From Anaerolineales bacterium (GTDB lineage: Bacteria > Chloroflexota > Anaerolineae > Anaerolineales > Villigracilaceae), in assembly GCA_013140605.1 (NCBI GenBank), contig JABFSL010000080.1, positions 1-63,196 on the forward strand: a stretch of 63,196 nt of DNA. The letters run 5' to 3'. A program made the position numbers and the translations under genes. Under the pieces are notes generated by a model. That model had not been told where the DNA came from and did not search any database. It was given only the letters and a program-made list of their open reading frames with translations. Positions 50,445 to 61,202 of the stretch are shown here, piece after piece (position 1 is the stretch's first letter; each line of letters begins with the position of its first letter).

Positions 50445-51185
50445 TTATTTCTCTTCTTCCTCACTTTTCAAAATCATCACACGATAGGTCTCGGCAAATT
50501 CGAGGCCTTTTTCTTTGCCTTCTGCCTTTGCCCAGTCGCGCATCTCTTTATCTATATTATGTGTATCCGACTGGCTGACGTGCTTTATCAGCGCTTCGAT
50601 CTTGATGTCAATCGTCTCGCTAATATCCACCCACGTATCGGATTTTTCATTGCCGTGAATGTACAGGCGTTTGACATCGTGCGGTTCATACCCCGCTTCG
50701 AGCAGGTCGGTGAAGATGAGCCTTGTCCCCGCTGACGGGAAGACCGCGTACACGGCGGCTTCTGCGGCGGCGCGATGGTCGGGGTGATTGATATACCCAT
50801 TTCCGTAGAACCAGCCCGAAGGGTCGCCTGTGACGACTGTGTCAGGTTTGTAGATGCGGATGAGGCGAGTCAGCTCTTTGCGGAGTGCCAGGCTCGCGAC
50901 AAGTTCTCCATCTGGATAATGCAGGAAAACAGTTTCACTGATGCCAAGCACATTGTTCGCGGCTTGCTGCTCAGCTTCGCGCAGTTTTGCCAGCACAGGT
51001 TTATAGTCAGCGCCTTTGGTGATATCGTTTGAACCCGAGTCGCCGCTGGTGATAAGCACGGAGATGACTTTGCATCCCGCTTTGGCCCATTTCGCTAAAG
51101 TGCCCGCAACGGTAAAATCCTGATCGTCAGGGTGGGCTTGAATGGACATGGCAATTTTTGGGAGGTATTCTTTTTCGTTTGACAT
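50445..51185 (-). CDS. PIG-L/LmbE family deacetylase
   Basis: 246 residues from ATG 51185; an upstream in-frame ATG would add a basic stretch with no family match. Zinc-site motifs AMSIQAHPDDQDFTVAGTLA (AHPDD) and GYINHPDHRAAAEAAVYAVF (HPDHR) are present, with ISVLITSGDSGSNDI between. Members deacetylate N-acetylglucosamine conjugates such as mycothiol or bacillithiol precursors. Substrate unknown here. Confidence 0.9.
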   Translation of the reverse strand: MSNEKEYLPKIAMSIQAHPDDQDFTVAGTLAKWAKAGCKVISVLITSGDSGSNDITKGADYKPVLAKLREAEQQAANNVLGISETVFLHYPDGELVASLALRKELTRLIRIYKPDTVVTGDPSGWFYGNGYINHPDHRAAAEAAVYAVFPSAGTRLIFTDLLEAGYEPHDVKRLYIHGNEKSDTWVDISETIDIKIEALIKHVSQSDTHNIDKEMRDWAKAEGKEKGLEFAETYRVMILKSEEEEK

Positions 51186-51513
51186 GAGAGGTATTTTACC
51201 CGAAGTAATCGTAGTAAAATAGAACGTACATTCTACTGACCTGGGCATCTCCTTGAATCGAGAGAGCCAGGGTCGCCTACCCTGGCTCTCTTTCACAAAG
51301 GAGGAGAAGAGAAATCACCTTACGCCTGTAACTTTATCATGTTCATCCCAATACTACTTGACGCCAGCCCTACGCCATTCCAACGATTACACCACGACTA
51401 ACATAAACGATAAGTGGTAGATGAAAAAAATAAATTTAGGTAACATCGTCCCGCAGGTTACTGGAAAAACCGAATCACCTGATTAAACCTGCGGGACGTT
51501 ATATAGGAGAAAT
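51186..51513. other. Intergenic region between PIG-L and exporter genes
   Basis: No normal gene. It contains a hairpin AGAGAGCCAGGGT/ACCCTGGCTCTCT (51261-51291) followed by TT, and a dyad GTCCCGCAGGTT/AACCTGCGGGAC (51448-51459 and 51486-51497) 16 bp before the exporter start. A 21-codon frame starts at ATG 51421 (MKKINLGNIVPQ) and spans the dyad, perhaps a leader peptide, but it has no Shine-Dalgarno site. Confidence 0.6.
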
Positions 51514-52530
51514 ATGTCCAACTCACTTGCAATTGAAACTCAAAACCTGGGCCGCATTTATAAACTGCGAGGCAGTAAAAAAGAAACCCGCAAGGAACTT
51601 GTCGCTTTACAAGATGTCAACTTGACCGTTCAACGCGGAGAATTGTTCGGACTCCTCGGCCCGAACGGCGCCGGTAAAACGACTCTGATCAAAGTGCTGA
51701 CCACGCTTCTTTCCCCGACCTCGGGCTGGGCGCGCGTTGCAGGAGCAGATGTCCACGCTGAGCCAAACCTCGTGCGCCCGCGCATCAACATGGTATCGGG
51801 AGGCGAGTCTTCTGGCTATGGACTTTTGACCGTAAAAGAGAATCTTTGGATGTTCTCTCAATTCTATGGCGCGCCGTCGAAGGAAGCGAATGAACGGATT
51901 GAGGCATTACTTGAAATGGTCGGTATGAAAGACCGTATGCATACGAAGTCATCTGACCTTTCGACAGGCTTGCGCCAGAAGATGAACATCGTGCGTGGAT
52001 TTCTGACTGATCCCGAAGTTTTATTCCTTGATGAGCCGACACTTGGGCTTGATGTGGGCGCGTCACGCGATGTGCGCAAATTCATAATTGAGTGGTTGAA
52101 GGCTGATAAGGAACGCACCTTATTGTTGACAACACATTACATGGTCGAAGCGGATGAGTTATGTGACCGTGTTGCCATCATCAACAAGGGGAAAGTCCTC
52201 GCTTGTGATACACCATCCGCGTTGAAACAGCGGCTGCAAAAGGATGTGACCTTTGAGATCGAGACGAGTCCGCTCAACGGGCTGACTCCGCAAATGATGG
52301 AGGAACAGCCCGAGGTTAAGAAAGCCGCGCTGACCGACATCGAAGGCGGCGCGCGCTGGAAGTTGTCGCTTGTGGATGAATCCGCATTGGCGCGTGTCTT
52401 CAATCTATTTGCGCAAAAAGATGTGAAAGTGATGAATCTCAACAAACGTCAGCCGACACTCGAAGATGTGTTCGTGGATCTGGTCGGGCGCAGCATGGCG
52501 GAGGAAGAGTCAAATGAACGCAGTCAGTAG
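51514..52530 (+). CDS. ABC-2 exporter ATPase (DrrA-like)
   Basis: 338 residues, one ABC domain: Walker A GPNGAGKTT, signature LSTGLRQKMNIVRG, Walker B VLFLDEPTLGLD, H-loop TTHYMVEADE. The C-terminal 100 residues form the DrrA-type regulatory tail (PTLEDVFVDLVGRSM). It powers export of an unknown compound with the two permeases that follow. SD ATAGGAGAAAT. It overlaps the first permease gene by 17 bp. Confidence 0.92.
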   Translation: MSNSLAIETQNLGRIYKLRGSKKETRKELVALQDVNLTVQRGELFGLLGPNGAGKTTLIKVLTTLLSPTSGWARVAGADVHAEPNLVRPRINMVSGGESSGYGLLTVKENLWMFSQFYGAPSKEANERIEALLEMVGMKDRMHTKSSDLSTGLRQKMNIVRGFLTDPEVLFLDEPTLGLDVGASRDVRKFIIEWLKADKERTLLLTTHYMVEADELCDRVAIINKGKVLACDTPSALKQRLQKDVTFEIETSPLNGLTPQMMEEQPEVKKAALTDIEGGARWKLSLVDESALARVFNLFAQKDVKVMNLNKRQPTLEDVFVDLVGRSMAEEESNERSQ

Positions 52531-53362
52531 CAAATATTCACGCAAGGATACGGGCTGGCGATTATTTTTAAAGACCATCATCGCCCGTGCCTATCCGCGC
52601 ATTATTGGGCAGCAGCGTGAAGTCTCGTGGCTGGTGTTCGATGTGGTCATGCCGATGCTGGCGGTGATTGCGTATGTGCTGGTGTATCGCGCGTTGAAAG
52701 CGCCCGAGGAATATATCGGCTTCGTGGTGATGGGTGGTGCGATGACCGCTTTCTGGATGAATATTTTGTGGAGCATGTCGAGCCAGTTGTATTGGGAAAA
52801 GGAGACGGGCAACCTTGCGCTTTACATCATGGCGCCGAATTCGATGATGGCTGTTTTGCTTGGCATGGCGCTGGGCGGGATGCTGGCAACTGCCATGCGC
52901 GCCATCGCTGTGATCTTGCTTGGCTCGTTGATGTTCGGCGTGACTTATGAAGTTTCCAGTTTCATACAATTATTCGCAGTATTCATGCTGGCGATGATTG
53001 CTTTGTACGGTCTTGGAATGATGATGGCTTCGGCATTCCTGCTTTTTGGGCGTGAAGCGTGGCACATGGCGAACCTTGCGCAGGAACCGATCTTCCTTGC
53101 TTCGGGATTTTATTTCCCGATCAAGTCCCTGCCGTTTTGGGTAGCGGCGGGCGCTTCTATTATCCCACTCACGCTTGGCATGGATGCGATGCGTCAACTT
53201 GTTTTCCCATCAGGGTTTCAGTATGGATTTATAGGTGTGCAGTTGGAGATTCTTCTGCTCGTGATCTTGTCCGTGTTCTTTGTCACCACATCGAAATTTC
53301 TGCTGGCGTATGTGGAGAAGATCGCGGTGCGAGAAGGAAGAATTACAGAGAGTCGGAGATAA
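52514..53362 (+). CDS. ABC-2 type exporter permease 1
   Basis: 282 residues from ATG 52514 (GGAGGAAGAG before it); the longer open frame upstream is the ATPase read in another frame. Six membrane helices in the ABC-2 pattern, with the conserved extracellular/last-helix block GFYFPIKSLPFWVAAGASII, PLTLGMDAMRQLVFPSG. Cytoplasmic N-terminus FLKTIIARAYPRIIGQQREV. Works with the second permease as a heterodimer. Confidence 0.88.
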   Translation: MNAVSSKYSRKDTGWRLFLKTIIARAYPRIIGQQREVSWLVFDVVMPMLAVIAYVLVYRALKAPEEYIGFVVMGGAMTAFWMNILWSMSSQLYWEKETGNLALYIMAPNSMMAVLLGMALGGMLATAMRAIAVILLGSLMFGVTYEVSSFIQLFAVFMLAMIALYGLGMMMASAFLLFGREAWHMANLAQEPIFLASGFYFPIKSLPFWVAAGASIIPLTLGMDAMRQLVFPSGFQYGFIGVQLEILLLVILSVFFVTTSKFLLAYVEKIAVREGRITESRR

Positions 53363-53365
53363 GAT

Positions 53366-53458
53366 GTTTAAACACGAAGGACACAAAGTACACAAAGGTT
53401 TAAAGGCCTGAAGACTTAAAGGTTTTCCTTGGTGTTCCTTCGTGCCCTTTGTGTTTAG
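53366..53458. repeat. Palindromic ACAAAG-unit repeat inside the exporter operon
   Basis: TTTAAACACGAAGGACACAA and CTTCGTGCCCTTTGTGTTTA form a long imperfect stem between the permease genes, as at 35886 in the his operon. Confidence 0.75.
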
Positions 53459-53479
53459 TTGGTTGTAAACAGGAGACTT

Positions 53480-54334
53480 ATGCAAACATCAACTTCATGG
53501 CGTTCGTTTCGCATGGCGGCGTGGCTGGGCTGGTTGATCGAATCCAACTGGACCGATCCATTCCTCTTTGCTGTGTATTCCATCGTCAAGCCGCTTTCGG
53601 GCGCGGCGATATTAGTCATTATGTATGGCATCATCACGCAGGGGAATTATGACAGCGCGCTCTTCCCATATATTTATCTGGGCAATGCATTTTATATCTA
53701 TGTCGGCGCGGTGATGACGGGAGTCTCATGGGCGGTGGTGGATGACCGCGAGCATTACAAGACTCTCAAATATATGTATATTGCGCCGATCTATATCCCT
53801 GTGTATCTGTTGGGACGCGGTGTGGCACGCTTCATCACCGGCTCAATTGCGGTCTTTATTACGATTGCGGCAGGTGTGCTGTTCTTGAAGGTCCCGCTTC
53901 ACTTCGCGGATATTAACTGGATTTTGTTCATCGTCACGCTCATCCTCGGCGTAGTGATGCTTGCGCTTCTGGGCTTGCTGTTGGCTGGTATCACGTTGAC
54001 AGTGGCCCGGCACGAGGGCTTTATCGGCGAAGCGACTGCGGGCGTGCTTTATATTTTCAGCGGCGCAGTTTTCCCATTGGATGTTCTGCCCGCATGGATT
54101 CGTCCGATCGGGTATTTTATGCCGACAACTTATTGGCTGGAACTGTTGCGAAGGTCACTGGTGGGGAATGTGGCGCAGGCGTTTCCGACCCTCGCAAATT
54201 TCACCAATATGGAGATCCTTGGAATATTGCTTGGATTAAGTATTTTCTTTGGAGTGATCAGTGTGCAGGTGTTTCGATATTGCGATGGTATCGCGCGTGA
54301 ACGCGGGCTGATCGATCACACGACGAATTATTAG
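53480..54334 (+). CDS. ABC-2 type exporter permease 2
   Basis: 284 residues from ATG 53480, preceded by AGGAGACTT; an upstream ATG in the repeat is rejected. Six helices, with the ABC-2 block YIFSGAVFPLDVLPAWIRPIGYFMPTTYWL near the end. Related in layout to permease 1. Confidence 0.88.
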   Translation: MQTSTSWRSFRMAAWLGWLIESNWTDPFLFAVYSIVKPLSGAAILVIMYGIITQGNYDSALFPYIYLGNAFYIYVGAVMTGVSWAVVDDREHYKTLKYMYIAPIYIPVYLLGRGVARFITGSIAVFITIAAGVLFLKVPLHFADINWILFIVTLILGVVMLALLGLLLAGITLTVARHEGFIGEATAGVLYIFSGAVFPLDVLPAWIRPIGYFMPTTYWLELLRRSLVGNVAQAFPTLANFTNMEILGILLGLSIFFGVISVQVFRYCDGIARERGLIDHTTNY

Positions 54335-54358
54335 GGGATGTAAAATGTAAACAGGTAA

Positions 54359-54389
54359 AACCTCCGAGTTCTTTGAGAACTCGGAGGTT
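54359..54389. terminator. Bidirectional terminator-like palindrome
   Basis: 14-bp perfect arms AACCTCCGAGTTCT and their complement around a TTG loop. It lies between the convergent exporter and hybrid-kinase genes. The core TCT-TTG-AGA is identical to that of the coding palindrome at 516-548. Confidence 0.8.
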
Positions 54390-54396
54390 TGTTGTG

Positions 54397-57300
54397 TTAT
54401 TTTTTGGGGTGCCCCAGAAACTTTTCGATTATTTGTTTAAGCTCCTTCAATTTGACGGGCTTGCTCAAGTATTCATTCATGCCGGCTTCGAGGCAGCGCT
54501 CTCGGTCGCCGGGCATGGCAAAAGCGGTGAGAGCGATGATCGGAACAGTGGCAAACCTCGGGTCGGCTCGGAGGCGGCGGGCTGCATCAAACCCGTTGAC
54601 CTGCGGCATCTGAATGTCCATCAAAACAATATCGGGAAGACACTCTTTCGCTTTTGGCAGTACATCCCCGCCATTATTGACAGAAAACACTTGATAACCA
54701 TGTGCTTCAAAATAATCCTGAAGCATCATCACGTTGGCTTCATTATCTTCCGCAAGCAAAATCTTCCTTCGGCCCGCTGAACCTGGATGCACGGTCGGGT
54801 TATGTTCTTCATTTTCCATATTGGGCAGGCCCTGGTTATCTGCATCTTCGATGGTTGGATTCCAGGGCAGGGTAAAGGTAAAACGGCTGCCTGTGCCAAC
54901 TTCACTTTGCACTTCAATGCTTCCGCCGTGCATTTCGATCATTTTTTTTGCAATGGTCAACCCCAGCCCTGTGCCTTCATATTGACGAGATAAACTGCTG
55001 TCCACCTGCACAAAGGGTTTGAACAATTTTTGAATGTCCGCAGGCGCTATGCCGATGCCTGTATCTGTAACTGAGAAACTCATCAGTCTTTCTTTGACAT
55101 CCGCCTGCACATCAAGTTGGATGCGCCCGTTTTCAGGAGTGAATTTCACAGAGTTGTTCAGCAGGTTGACGAGGATCTGCTTGAGGCGCTTCGGATCCGC
55201 ATGGAGCATGGATGCGGCTGAAGAGGACGAATAGTCCACGGTGATGGATTTTTTGTTTGCCATCTGTTTGATAAATATCAGGCTTGACCGGCAGATTTCG
55301 TCCACTTTAACGATTTCGGATTGCAGTTCAAATTTACCGGCCTCGATTTTGGAGACATCCAAAATATCGCTGATCAATCCCAAAAGGTGTTCGCCGCTGG
55401 ATTGGATTGTTTGCACCGCCTGCCTTTGTCTTTCATTCATCGGGCCGCGTACTCCTTCCAACAATGTTTCCGAGAAGCCCAGAATGCCATTTAGGGGAGT
55501 GCGTAATTCGTGGCTCATGTTCGCCAGGAATTCATCCTTGGCGCGGTTGGCGTAGACAAGCTCCGCAGTGCGCTCCTCAACCCGCATCTCCAATTCATCG
55601 GTGTATTGACGGATCAATTCTTCAGCCCGTTTGCGTTCGGTGATATCGCGTTGGATGGCTTGAAAACGTCCATCGGGAAGCATGCGGGCGCTGATTTCGA
55701 CTGGCAGCAGGCTTCCATCTTTGCGGATCAGCCGTCTTTCTGTAAGGATGTATTTCCCCTGACGCAATTCATCCAGCCGTAGTGATGTTACGGCCAGGTC
55801 TTCAGGGGCAATGATTTCGGAAATTCTTTTGGTAAGAATTTCCTCGCGGGTATAACCCATCATGGCGCACCCGCTTGAATTAACTTCAACATACTTTCCG
55901 CTGGCGTCGGCGATGAATATCCCATCCGAAGCCTGTTCCAGTATGGAACGATAGTTGTATTCACTTGCGCGCAAGGCTTCCTCCGCCTGCTTGCGCTCGG
56001 TGATATCTGAAATGATGCCATACCATAATGTGCTGCCATCCTCCATGCGCTCCGGCAGCGCATCGGATAACCGCCATCGCAAACCTTGCCGCGGAAGAAC
56101 GACACGGAACTCACAATGGAATGGCTGCAGGGTACGGGCGGATTCCAGAATGGAAGTAACGACATCTTCATTGTCATCTGGATGAAGACGCCCAAATACC
56201 GGGGTGGCATCCTCCTGCACTTCTTCGGGAGTCACTTCATAGATGTCATTCATGCCCGGACTTGCAAACGGGAAGGAGGAACGCCCATCCGGGTACAACC
56301 GGTATTGATAAACCACGCCCGGCACCTGCGCGGTAAGTTTGACGATCATATTGTGGCTTTTTTGCAAAGCATCTTCCGCCTGCCTGCGCTCAGTGATGTC
56401 GCGCAGAAACACATAAAATCTTCCGCCCAGGGCTTGATGGAAATTAACACTTACTTCAATATCAATGAGCCTGCCATCTTTGCATCGATGCTTGGTCTCA
56501 AAGCGGTCATGACCTACTGCCGCCACTTTCTGAATGTGTTGTAGGGTTTCAGCCGGCTTTTCGGCGGCTTCTATATCCTGGATGCTCATTTTCAATAATT
56601 CTTCGCGGCCATAACCGATCAGGTGACAATAGGCATCGTTCACATCCACAAAGCGGCCCTGGGCATCTGTAATCCAGAAACCATCCATGGTCGTTTTGAT
56701 GATCGTGCGAAACTCTTCCTCCGCCCGCTTGCGCTCTGTAATATCCTTCACTGTCGCTGAATAACTGATTGTGTTGCCCTGATTGTCTTTAACGGCAAAC
56801 GGGCTGACTATGACGGGGAAGAGTTCACCGTTCCTGCGTTTAAATGTTAGTTCGAAATTGCCGGCCTCGCCTGCCAATGTCTTCTGAAACGCGGCTTGAA
56901 TATGTTCGTATTCTTCAGCGGGCCAGTACGGATGCGGCGTTCCGCTGCCAATCAGTTCATCGCGTGAAAACCCGGTCATGCGGCAGAGGGCCGAATTGAC
57001 ATCCAAATGCATGCCGTCTTTATCCAACACTGAAACGCCATCCTGCATGGAGGCGATCAGGTTGTTCGCAAATTCGGTTGAGGTTTTTAATGCGGCTTCC
57101 GCCTGCTTGCGCTCGGTGATATCACGCGCCACCCACAGTGTGCTTTCTTCGGTCATCAGTGAGATGGAGGTGGAGAACCAGATCATACGCTCGCGAATGG
57201 TCAGTGCATATTCGATGTTGGCGGTTTGACGCGTCTTTAATACCTGCCGGATGGAATCGATAAAAGCCTGAGCCTGTTCAGCGGGGAAAATATCCCTAAG

Positions 57301-58713
57301 ATTCCTGCCGAGTAGTTCCTGCGGCGGTTTCGCCAGCAAAGCGGGATTGGTGGGGGCGACCTTGCGATACATGCCCTCGCGGTCAATTACCATCACCACA
57401 TCCTGCATGGAGGTAAACAGGGCGCGAAGTTCAGCTTCGGAGGCGATCAGGGATTGTTCATTTTGTTCGCGCAGAATGGCGGCGGTCACCTGTCCGCTAA
57501 TGTTGCGGACGCGGGTTAGATCATCGGGTGTATAGGAACCCGCGCCGGCTAATTCAAGCAGTCCAATCGTCTTGTTGGCCGAGGTCAAGGGAACGGTCAG
57601 GGTGGAGCCGATATTCAAAAATTTAAAAATTTGCGGAACAAATTTTCGAACCAGCCCGCGCAGTGTCTGTGGAATGGATATGCTTTCAGCGAATTCCAGC
57701 ATCCACTGCTGGATCAATTTCGGGTCGCTGGTAATCACGCCTTGTTCGGCCTTCAATTTCTTTTGAATATAACCTCCCTCTTTAAAGGGGATTTCAAGCT
57801 GCGGCATTCGCTGACCGATAACCCTCTCGATCCTTTCGATGGTCGTGGGTGAGATCGTGAGGTGTGGTATGGTGAGGACTTGCCCATCCAGGCTGAGCAG
57901 GAAAACGGTACATGAGTGGGCGGAAAAAATCCGCTGCGTTTCATTGCTCAGGGTGTCTATTAATTTTTCCAGGCTTGCACCGCGATTGACAAGATCGTTG
58001 AGCGTATTGATCAACTCCAGGTCTTCCTTACGGTGTTGTAGTTCAAGCTCCGCCTGCCTGCGCTCGGTGATATCCTGTGCGATGACCAATACCGCTTCAT
58101 ACCCGCTAAATTGAATGGTGTGCGACGTGATCGAAACGTCAATGACCCTGCCGTCTTTCAAGCGGTGATGCCAGCCCTCGGAATATTCCAAAACCTGACG
58201 TTCTTTTGCGAGATTTTCCATTAGGGGGGGCAGTTCCTCCACTGGGCGAATATCTTTAATGGACATTTGCAGGAATTCGGCGCGGGAATATCCATATTTT
58301 TCAATGGCCGCATCGTTGACTTCGAGAAAGGCCAGTGTTTTCAGATCATAGATCCACATCGGGTGGGGATGGTTCGCGAACAGGTAACGGTAGGTTTCTT
58401 CGCTTGCGCGCAATTTTTCATCGGCTTGTTTACGCGCGACCAGTTCCTGCTCCAACAAGCTTTGATTGATTTGAAGGCGCCATGCGCTTACTTGAACATA
58501 GGCTGAAAATGCCAGTACCAATATTACGACACTGGTGCGCATATAGACCTCATACGGCGAGGGCGTGAGAATCAACTCAAGGAGGCTTTCTTCGGGGAAA
58601 AAATGGGTATCGAATATGATATCGACTATCAGGAAGAAAATACTCAACCCAATGCCCAGCCAGACGAGCCGATATGATTTTCTGACGAGAATTGCGCGAA
58701 TTATCTTTGTCAT
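54397..58713 (-). CDS. Hybrid sensor histidine kinase with six PAS domains, a GAF domain and a receiver
   Basis: 1438 residues. Two membrane helices (about 15-35 and 58-78) with a short outer loop, a coiled linker, PAS1 (about 105-215), GAF (about 240-410), then PAS2 to PAS6, each with the DITERKQAE-type exit helix (after about 555, 680, 800, 930 and 1055), a coiled coil, HisKA (His in [20 protein letters not shown]), HATPase ([38 protein letters not shown]) and a C-terminal receiver ([14 protein letters not shown], phospho-Asp in [13 protein letters not shown]). No DNA-binding output domain is attached. Signals are probably cytoplasmic. No dedicated partner gene is adjacent. Confidence 0.93.
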   Translation of the reverse strand: MTKIIRAILVRKSYRLVWLGIGLSIFFLIVDIIFDTHFFPEESLLELILTPSPYEVYMRTSVVILVLAFSAYVQVSAWRLQINQSLLEQELVARKQADEKLRASEETYRYLFANHPHPMWIYDLKTLAFLEVNDAAIEKYGYSRAEFLQMSIKDIRPVEELPPLMENLAKERQVLEYSEGWHHRLKDGRVIDVSITSHTIQFSGYEAVLVIAQDITERRQAELELQHRKEDLELINTLNDLVNRGASLEKLIDTLSNETQRIFSAHSCTVFLLSLDGQVLTIPHLTISPTTIERIERVIGQRMPQLEIPFKEGGYIQKKLKAEQGVITSDPKLIQQWMLEFAESISIPQTLRGLVRKFVPQIFKFLNIGSTLTVPLTSANKTIGLLELAGAGSYTPDDLTRVRNISGQVTAAILREQNEQSLIASEAELRALFTSMQDVVMVIDREGMYRKVAPTNPALLAKPPQELLGRNLRDIFPAEQAQAFIDSIRQVLKTRQTANIEYALTIRERMIWFSTSISLMTEESTLWVARDITERKQAEAALKTSTEFANNLIASMQDGVSVLDKDGMHLDVNSALCRMTGFSRDELIGSGTPHPYWPAEEYEHIQAAFQKTLAGEAGNFELTFKRRNGELFPVIVSPFAVKDNQGNTISYSATVKDITERKRAEEEFRTIIKTTMDGFWITDAQGRFVDVNDAYCHLIGYGREELLKMSIQDIEAAEKPAETLQHIQKVAAVGHDRFETKHRCKDGRLIDIEVSVNFHQALGGRFYVFLRDITERRQAEDALQKSHNMIVKLTAQVPGVVYQYRLYPDGRSSFPFASPGMNDIYEVTPEEVQEDATPVFGRLHPDDNEDVVTSILESARTLQPFHCEFRVVLPRQGLRWRLSDALPERMEDGSTLWYGIISDITERKQAEEALRASEYNYRSILEQASDGIFIADASGKYVEVNSSGCAMMGYTREEILTKRISEIIAPEDLAVTSLRLDELRQGKYILTERRLIRKDGSLLPVEISARMLPDGRFQAIQRDITERKRAEELIRQYTDELEMRVEERTAELVYANRAKDEFLANMSHELRTPLNGILGFSETLLEGVRGPMNERQRQAVQTIQSSGEHLLGLISDILDVSKIEAGKFELQSEIVKVDEICRSSLIFIKQMANKKSITVDYSSSSAASMLHADPKRLKQILVNLLNNSVKFTPENGRIQLDVQADVKERLMSFSVTDTGIGIAPADIQKLFKPFVQVDSSLSRQYEGTGLGLTIAKKMIEMHGGSIEVQSEVGTGSRFTFTLPWNPTIEDADNQGLPNMENEEHNPTVHPGSAGRRKILLAEDNEANVMMLQDYFEAHGYQVFSVNNGGDVLPKAKECLPDIVLMDIQMPQVNGFDAARRLRADPRFATVPIIALTAFAMPGDRERCLEAGMNEYLSKPVKLKELKQIIEKFLGHPKK

Positions 58714-59256
58714 AAATTGCCTCTACTATATTTCACAACGTTCGCGTTCAGCGAAGCTGCGGACGCCCCGACAACAGCCGGGGCGGTTGGCCCAATCTAT
58801 TTCACCCCCGCTACTTCGATGGCGTTCCTCGCTTTTCGATATGGATTTCATATCGTGCGCGGCATAAAACAAATCAGGCTGGCGCTTCCACAGACAGCCG
58901 GCCTTGTTGGTTTGAATTACGAGATGAGGATCCACAAAACCCAAAATAATGTGTAGGTGAGTGACGGGCGCAAGAGAGTTTGAATTTTCCCTGTTTTCAT
59001 GTTTCACTCCCTGTAACCAGCCTTATATAACAGAATATAAAATAAGTATAGCACTCCGGGTTCATGAAAAAAATATGATGTTTGTCCCTAAATCCGCTTA
59101 TACAATTGACTTTTCAAAAAGATTCCAGAATATAGGGGATGCTCTGGGATTTCCAACCTGACTATCAATCAATTTCAGCGCATCGAGGAATTTATGGATT
59201 GGGAGGACCCACGATCACAAAATTATTGTTGATTGTTTGAAGTAGTGGCTCGTTGT
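58714..59256. other. Intergenic region without a supported gene
   Basis: Open frames on both strands here show no family resemblance. The segment contains the dyad CCCCGacaacagcCGGGG (about 58767-58784) and an AT-rich stretch (59025-59070) that may hold the hybrid-kinase promoter. Confidence 0.5.
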
Positions 59257-59303
59257 AAAAGCAACTCATCCCGAAATCAACCTTTCGTGGATGAGTTGCT
59301 TTT
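59257..59303. terminator. Terminator of the DUF1801 gene
   Basis: 15-bp perfect arms AAAAGCAACTCATCC (59257-59271) and 59289-59303, with A/T runs on both sides. Confidence 0.8.
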
Positions 59304-59329
59304 ATAGAGCAATTTTCCAGTAAATGTCG

Positions 59330-59719
59330 TTATTTCTTTTTGACCGTTTTTGTCCCGGTTTTCTTTGAGTTTTCAGCAACTCTAAATTTCACAATCTTGG
59401 TAATTAGTTTCAACGGCATGGGTTCATTGATTGGAAATTGTACCGATCCCTTTGCGCCTTTATAAATGGACAATTCCTTTTGAAAAGCTTCAGTTCCGCT
59501 TGGCGTGGGATAAAACCCGATATGATTTTTAAAGGCGGCAAAGTGAACTAAATTGCCATTCATAAAAAACGTAGGCATTTGATAACTGATCTTTTCTTCA
59601 GCCTCAGGCGCGGCTGCTTTTATAACTGCTCGTATTTCTTCCAGTATTTTTTGTATGTCCGACGGGAAAGTTGCGATGTATTGATCAATTGAGTTAAAAC
59701 CACTTTTATTGCTGTCCAT
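59330..59719 (-). CDS. DUF1801 domain-containing protein
   Basis: 129 residues. It has IDQYIATFPSDIQKILEEIR, AVIKAAAPEAEEKISYQMPT, FHMN-like FFMNGNLVHFAAFKNHIGFY and GSVQFPINEPMPLKLITKIV, all typical of DUF1801/YdhG-type small proteins, with a Lys-rich tail. Some relatives are iron or frataxin-like fold proteins; role unknown. SD AAAGGAGAAATC. Confidence 0.88.
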   Translation of the reverse strand: MDSNKSGFNSIDQYIATFPSDIQKILEEIRAVIKAAAPEAEEKISYQMPTFFMNGNLVHFAAFKNHIGFYPTPSGTEAFQKELSIYKGAKGSVQFPINEPMPLKLITKIVKFRVAENSKKTGTKTVKKK

Positions 59720-59754
59720 GATTTCTCCTTTTTCTAAAGTTTATTCTGGATTGC

Positions 59755-59857
59755 GGACTTGTGCGAAGCCCCCTTTAGTAGGGTAGTCCGCTTTAGCTGG
59801 GGAAATGCAGACTAATACTTCGACAAGCTCAGTACAAGAGTCTGCAATCCGTGAATA
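59755..59857. repeat. CTTCGACAAGCTCAG-type repeat
   Basis: ACTTGTGCGAAGCCCCC, ACTTCGACAAGCTCAGTACAA and GTCTGCAATCCG form loose dyads between the two genes. It is the kind of short intergenic palindrome that is common in many genomes. Confidence 0.5.
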
Positions 59858-61105
59858 TCATACGCTTTCCAGCCACTTTACTGCTCCCGCCCCGGCCACT
59901 CTTCCACTCGCGAAACAAGCCGTCAACAAATATCCGCCCGTCGGCGCTTCCCAGTCCAGCATTTCTCCTGCGCAAAAAACGCCGGGCAATTCGCGGATCA
60001 TCAAATTTTCATCCAGCGACTCAAACGTCACGCCGCCCGCGCTGCTGATGGCTTCATCCAATGGACGAGTTGCGATCAACGGCACAGGCAATTGCTTGAT
60101 ATAAAAGGCAAGTCTTTCCATACTCGAAAACTCATCTTTTGGTACAAATTCGCGCAGCAGTCCCGCCTTCACGCCTTTCATTCCAACCGTCTTCTCTAAA
60201 TGACTCGCCATGGAGCGCGACCCGCGCGACTTCAACAACCTCTCAACCAACTGCGCTTCGGTTTTATCGGGCGCAAGGTCGAGGCGCATCACTGCTTTTC
60301 CATTCGCAAGGATTTCATCACGCATCAACGCCGATGCCGCGTAGATCAAACTTCCTTCCACGCCTTCCTGCGTCACAATAAATTCGCCCTGCTGACGAAA
60401 CGCCCCGAACGATAACACCACTGACTTGATCGGCTGACCGTCAAACTTTTCCTTGAAGACCGGACTCCACGCCACATCGAATCCGCAATTGGACGGCTTC
60501 AACGCTTCCACTTTAACCCCGGCCTGACTCAGCCAATGGACCCATGCGCCGTCCGAGCCGAGTCTTGCCCAACTCCCGCCGCCGAGGGCCAATATGACAG
60601 CATCTGCTTTTATGTTTTTGATTCCATCAGGAGTTTCAAATTCCATGCTCAAGCCGCCGTCCTCGGCGGCGGGGACGCCGCCTTGAGCAGATTTAATAGT
60701 TCCATTCCACTTATGCCTCAAATAAAAATTGACCCCCGCATCATCCAACCCTTTTAGCCACTTCCTCAATAGCGGACTGGCCTTCATCTCATTTGGAAAT
60801 ACGCGTCCCGAAGTCCCAACAAAAGTTTCGACTCCCAGCCCGCTCGCCCATTCGCGCAGATCATCGGGCGTGAAATCCAACAACCACTTTTCTATTTCAC
60901 TTTTTCGATTCCCATAACGCGAGACAAATTTCTCGAATGGCTCCGAGTGAGTCAAGTTCAATCCGCTCTTGCCAGCCAGTAAAAACTTCCGCCCAAGCGA
61001 CGACATGGAATCATATACATCCACCTTCACGCCATGCTGACTTAACACCTCCGCCGCCATCAACCCCGCAGGTCCGCCGCCGATAATTGCAACAGTTTTT
61101 TCCAT
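59858..61105 (-). CDS. HI0933/YhiN-like flavoprotein (TIGR03862 type)
   Basis: 415 residues, FAD-dependent. N-terminal dinucleotide motif VAIIGGGPAGLMAAEVLSQH; the family segment SSLGRKFLLAGKSGLNLTHS; a second motif ADAVILALGGGSWARLGSDG; and a C-terminal SAGGVTFESLD with PGVFCAGEMLDWEAPTGGYL closing the FAD site. The reaction is not known for this family. No operon partner. Confidence 0.9.
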   Translation of the reverse strand: MEKTVAIIGGGPAGLMAAEVLSQHGVKVDVYDSMSSLGRKFLLAGKSGLNLTHSEPFEKFVSRYGNRKSEIEKWLLDFTPDDLREWASGLGVETFVGTSGRVFPNEMKASPLLRKWLKGLDDAGVNFYLRHKWNGTIKSAQGGVPAAEDGGLSMEFETPDGIKNIKADAVILALGGGSWARLGSDGAWVHWLSQAGVKVEALKPSNCGFDVAWSPVFKEKFDGQPIKSVVLSFGAFRQQGEFIVTQEGVEGSLIYAASALMRDEILANGKAVMRLDLAPDKTEAQLVERLLKSRGSRSMASHLEKTVGMKGVKAGLLREFVPKDEFSSMERLAFYIKQLPVPLIATRPLDEAISSAGGVTFESLDENLMIRELPGVFCAGEMLDWEAPTGGYLLTACFASGRVAGAGAVKWLESV

Positions 61106-61122
61106 GAGTTCATTATAAAGAA

Positions 61123-61149
61123 AAAACTCCTGATCGGGTCAGGAGTTTT
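61123..61149 (-). terminator. Terminator after the zinc-ribbon gene
   Basis: AAAACTCCTGA (61123-61133) and TCAGGAGTTTT (61139-61149) with a 5-nt loop, 54 bp beyond the stop of the minus-strand gene at 61203. Confidence 0.8.
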
Positions 61150-61202
61150 CGTTATTTGCCTTCTGAATTCCACCCTCTGTATTCAGCCTTTCACCTTCTG
61201 TT

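Noticed and set aside
51421-51486. 21-codon leader peptide before the exporter ATPase
   Set aside because: There is no Shine-Dalgarno site and no biased codon run; kept only as a note on the intergenic region.
58726-59007. Open frames between the hybrid kinase and the DUF1801 gene
   Set aside because: No recognisable domain, no good ribosome-binding site, composition like non-coding DNA.
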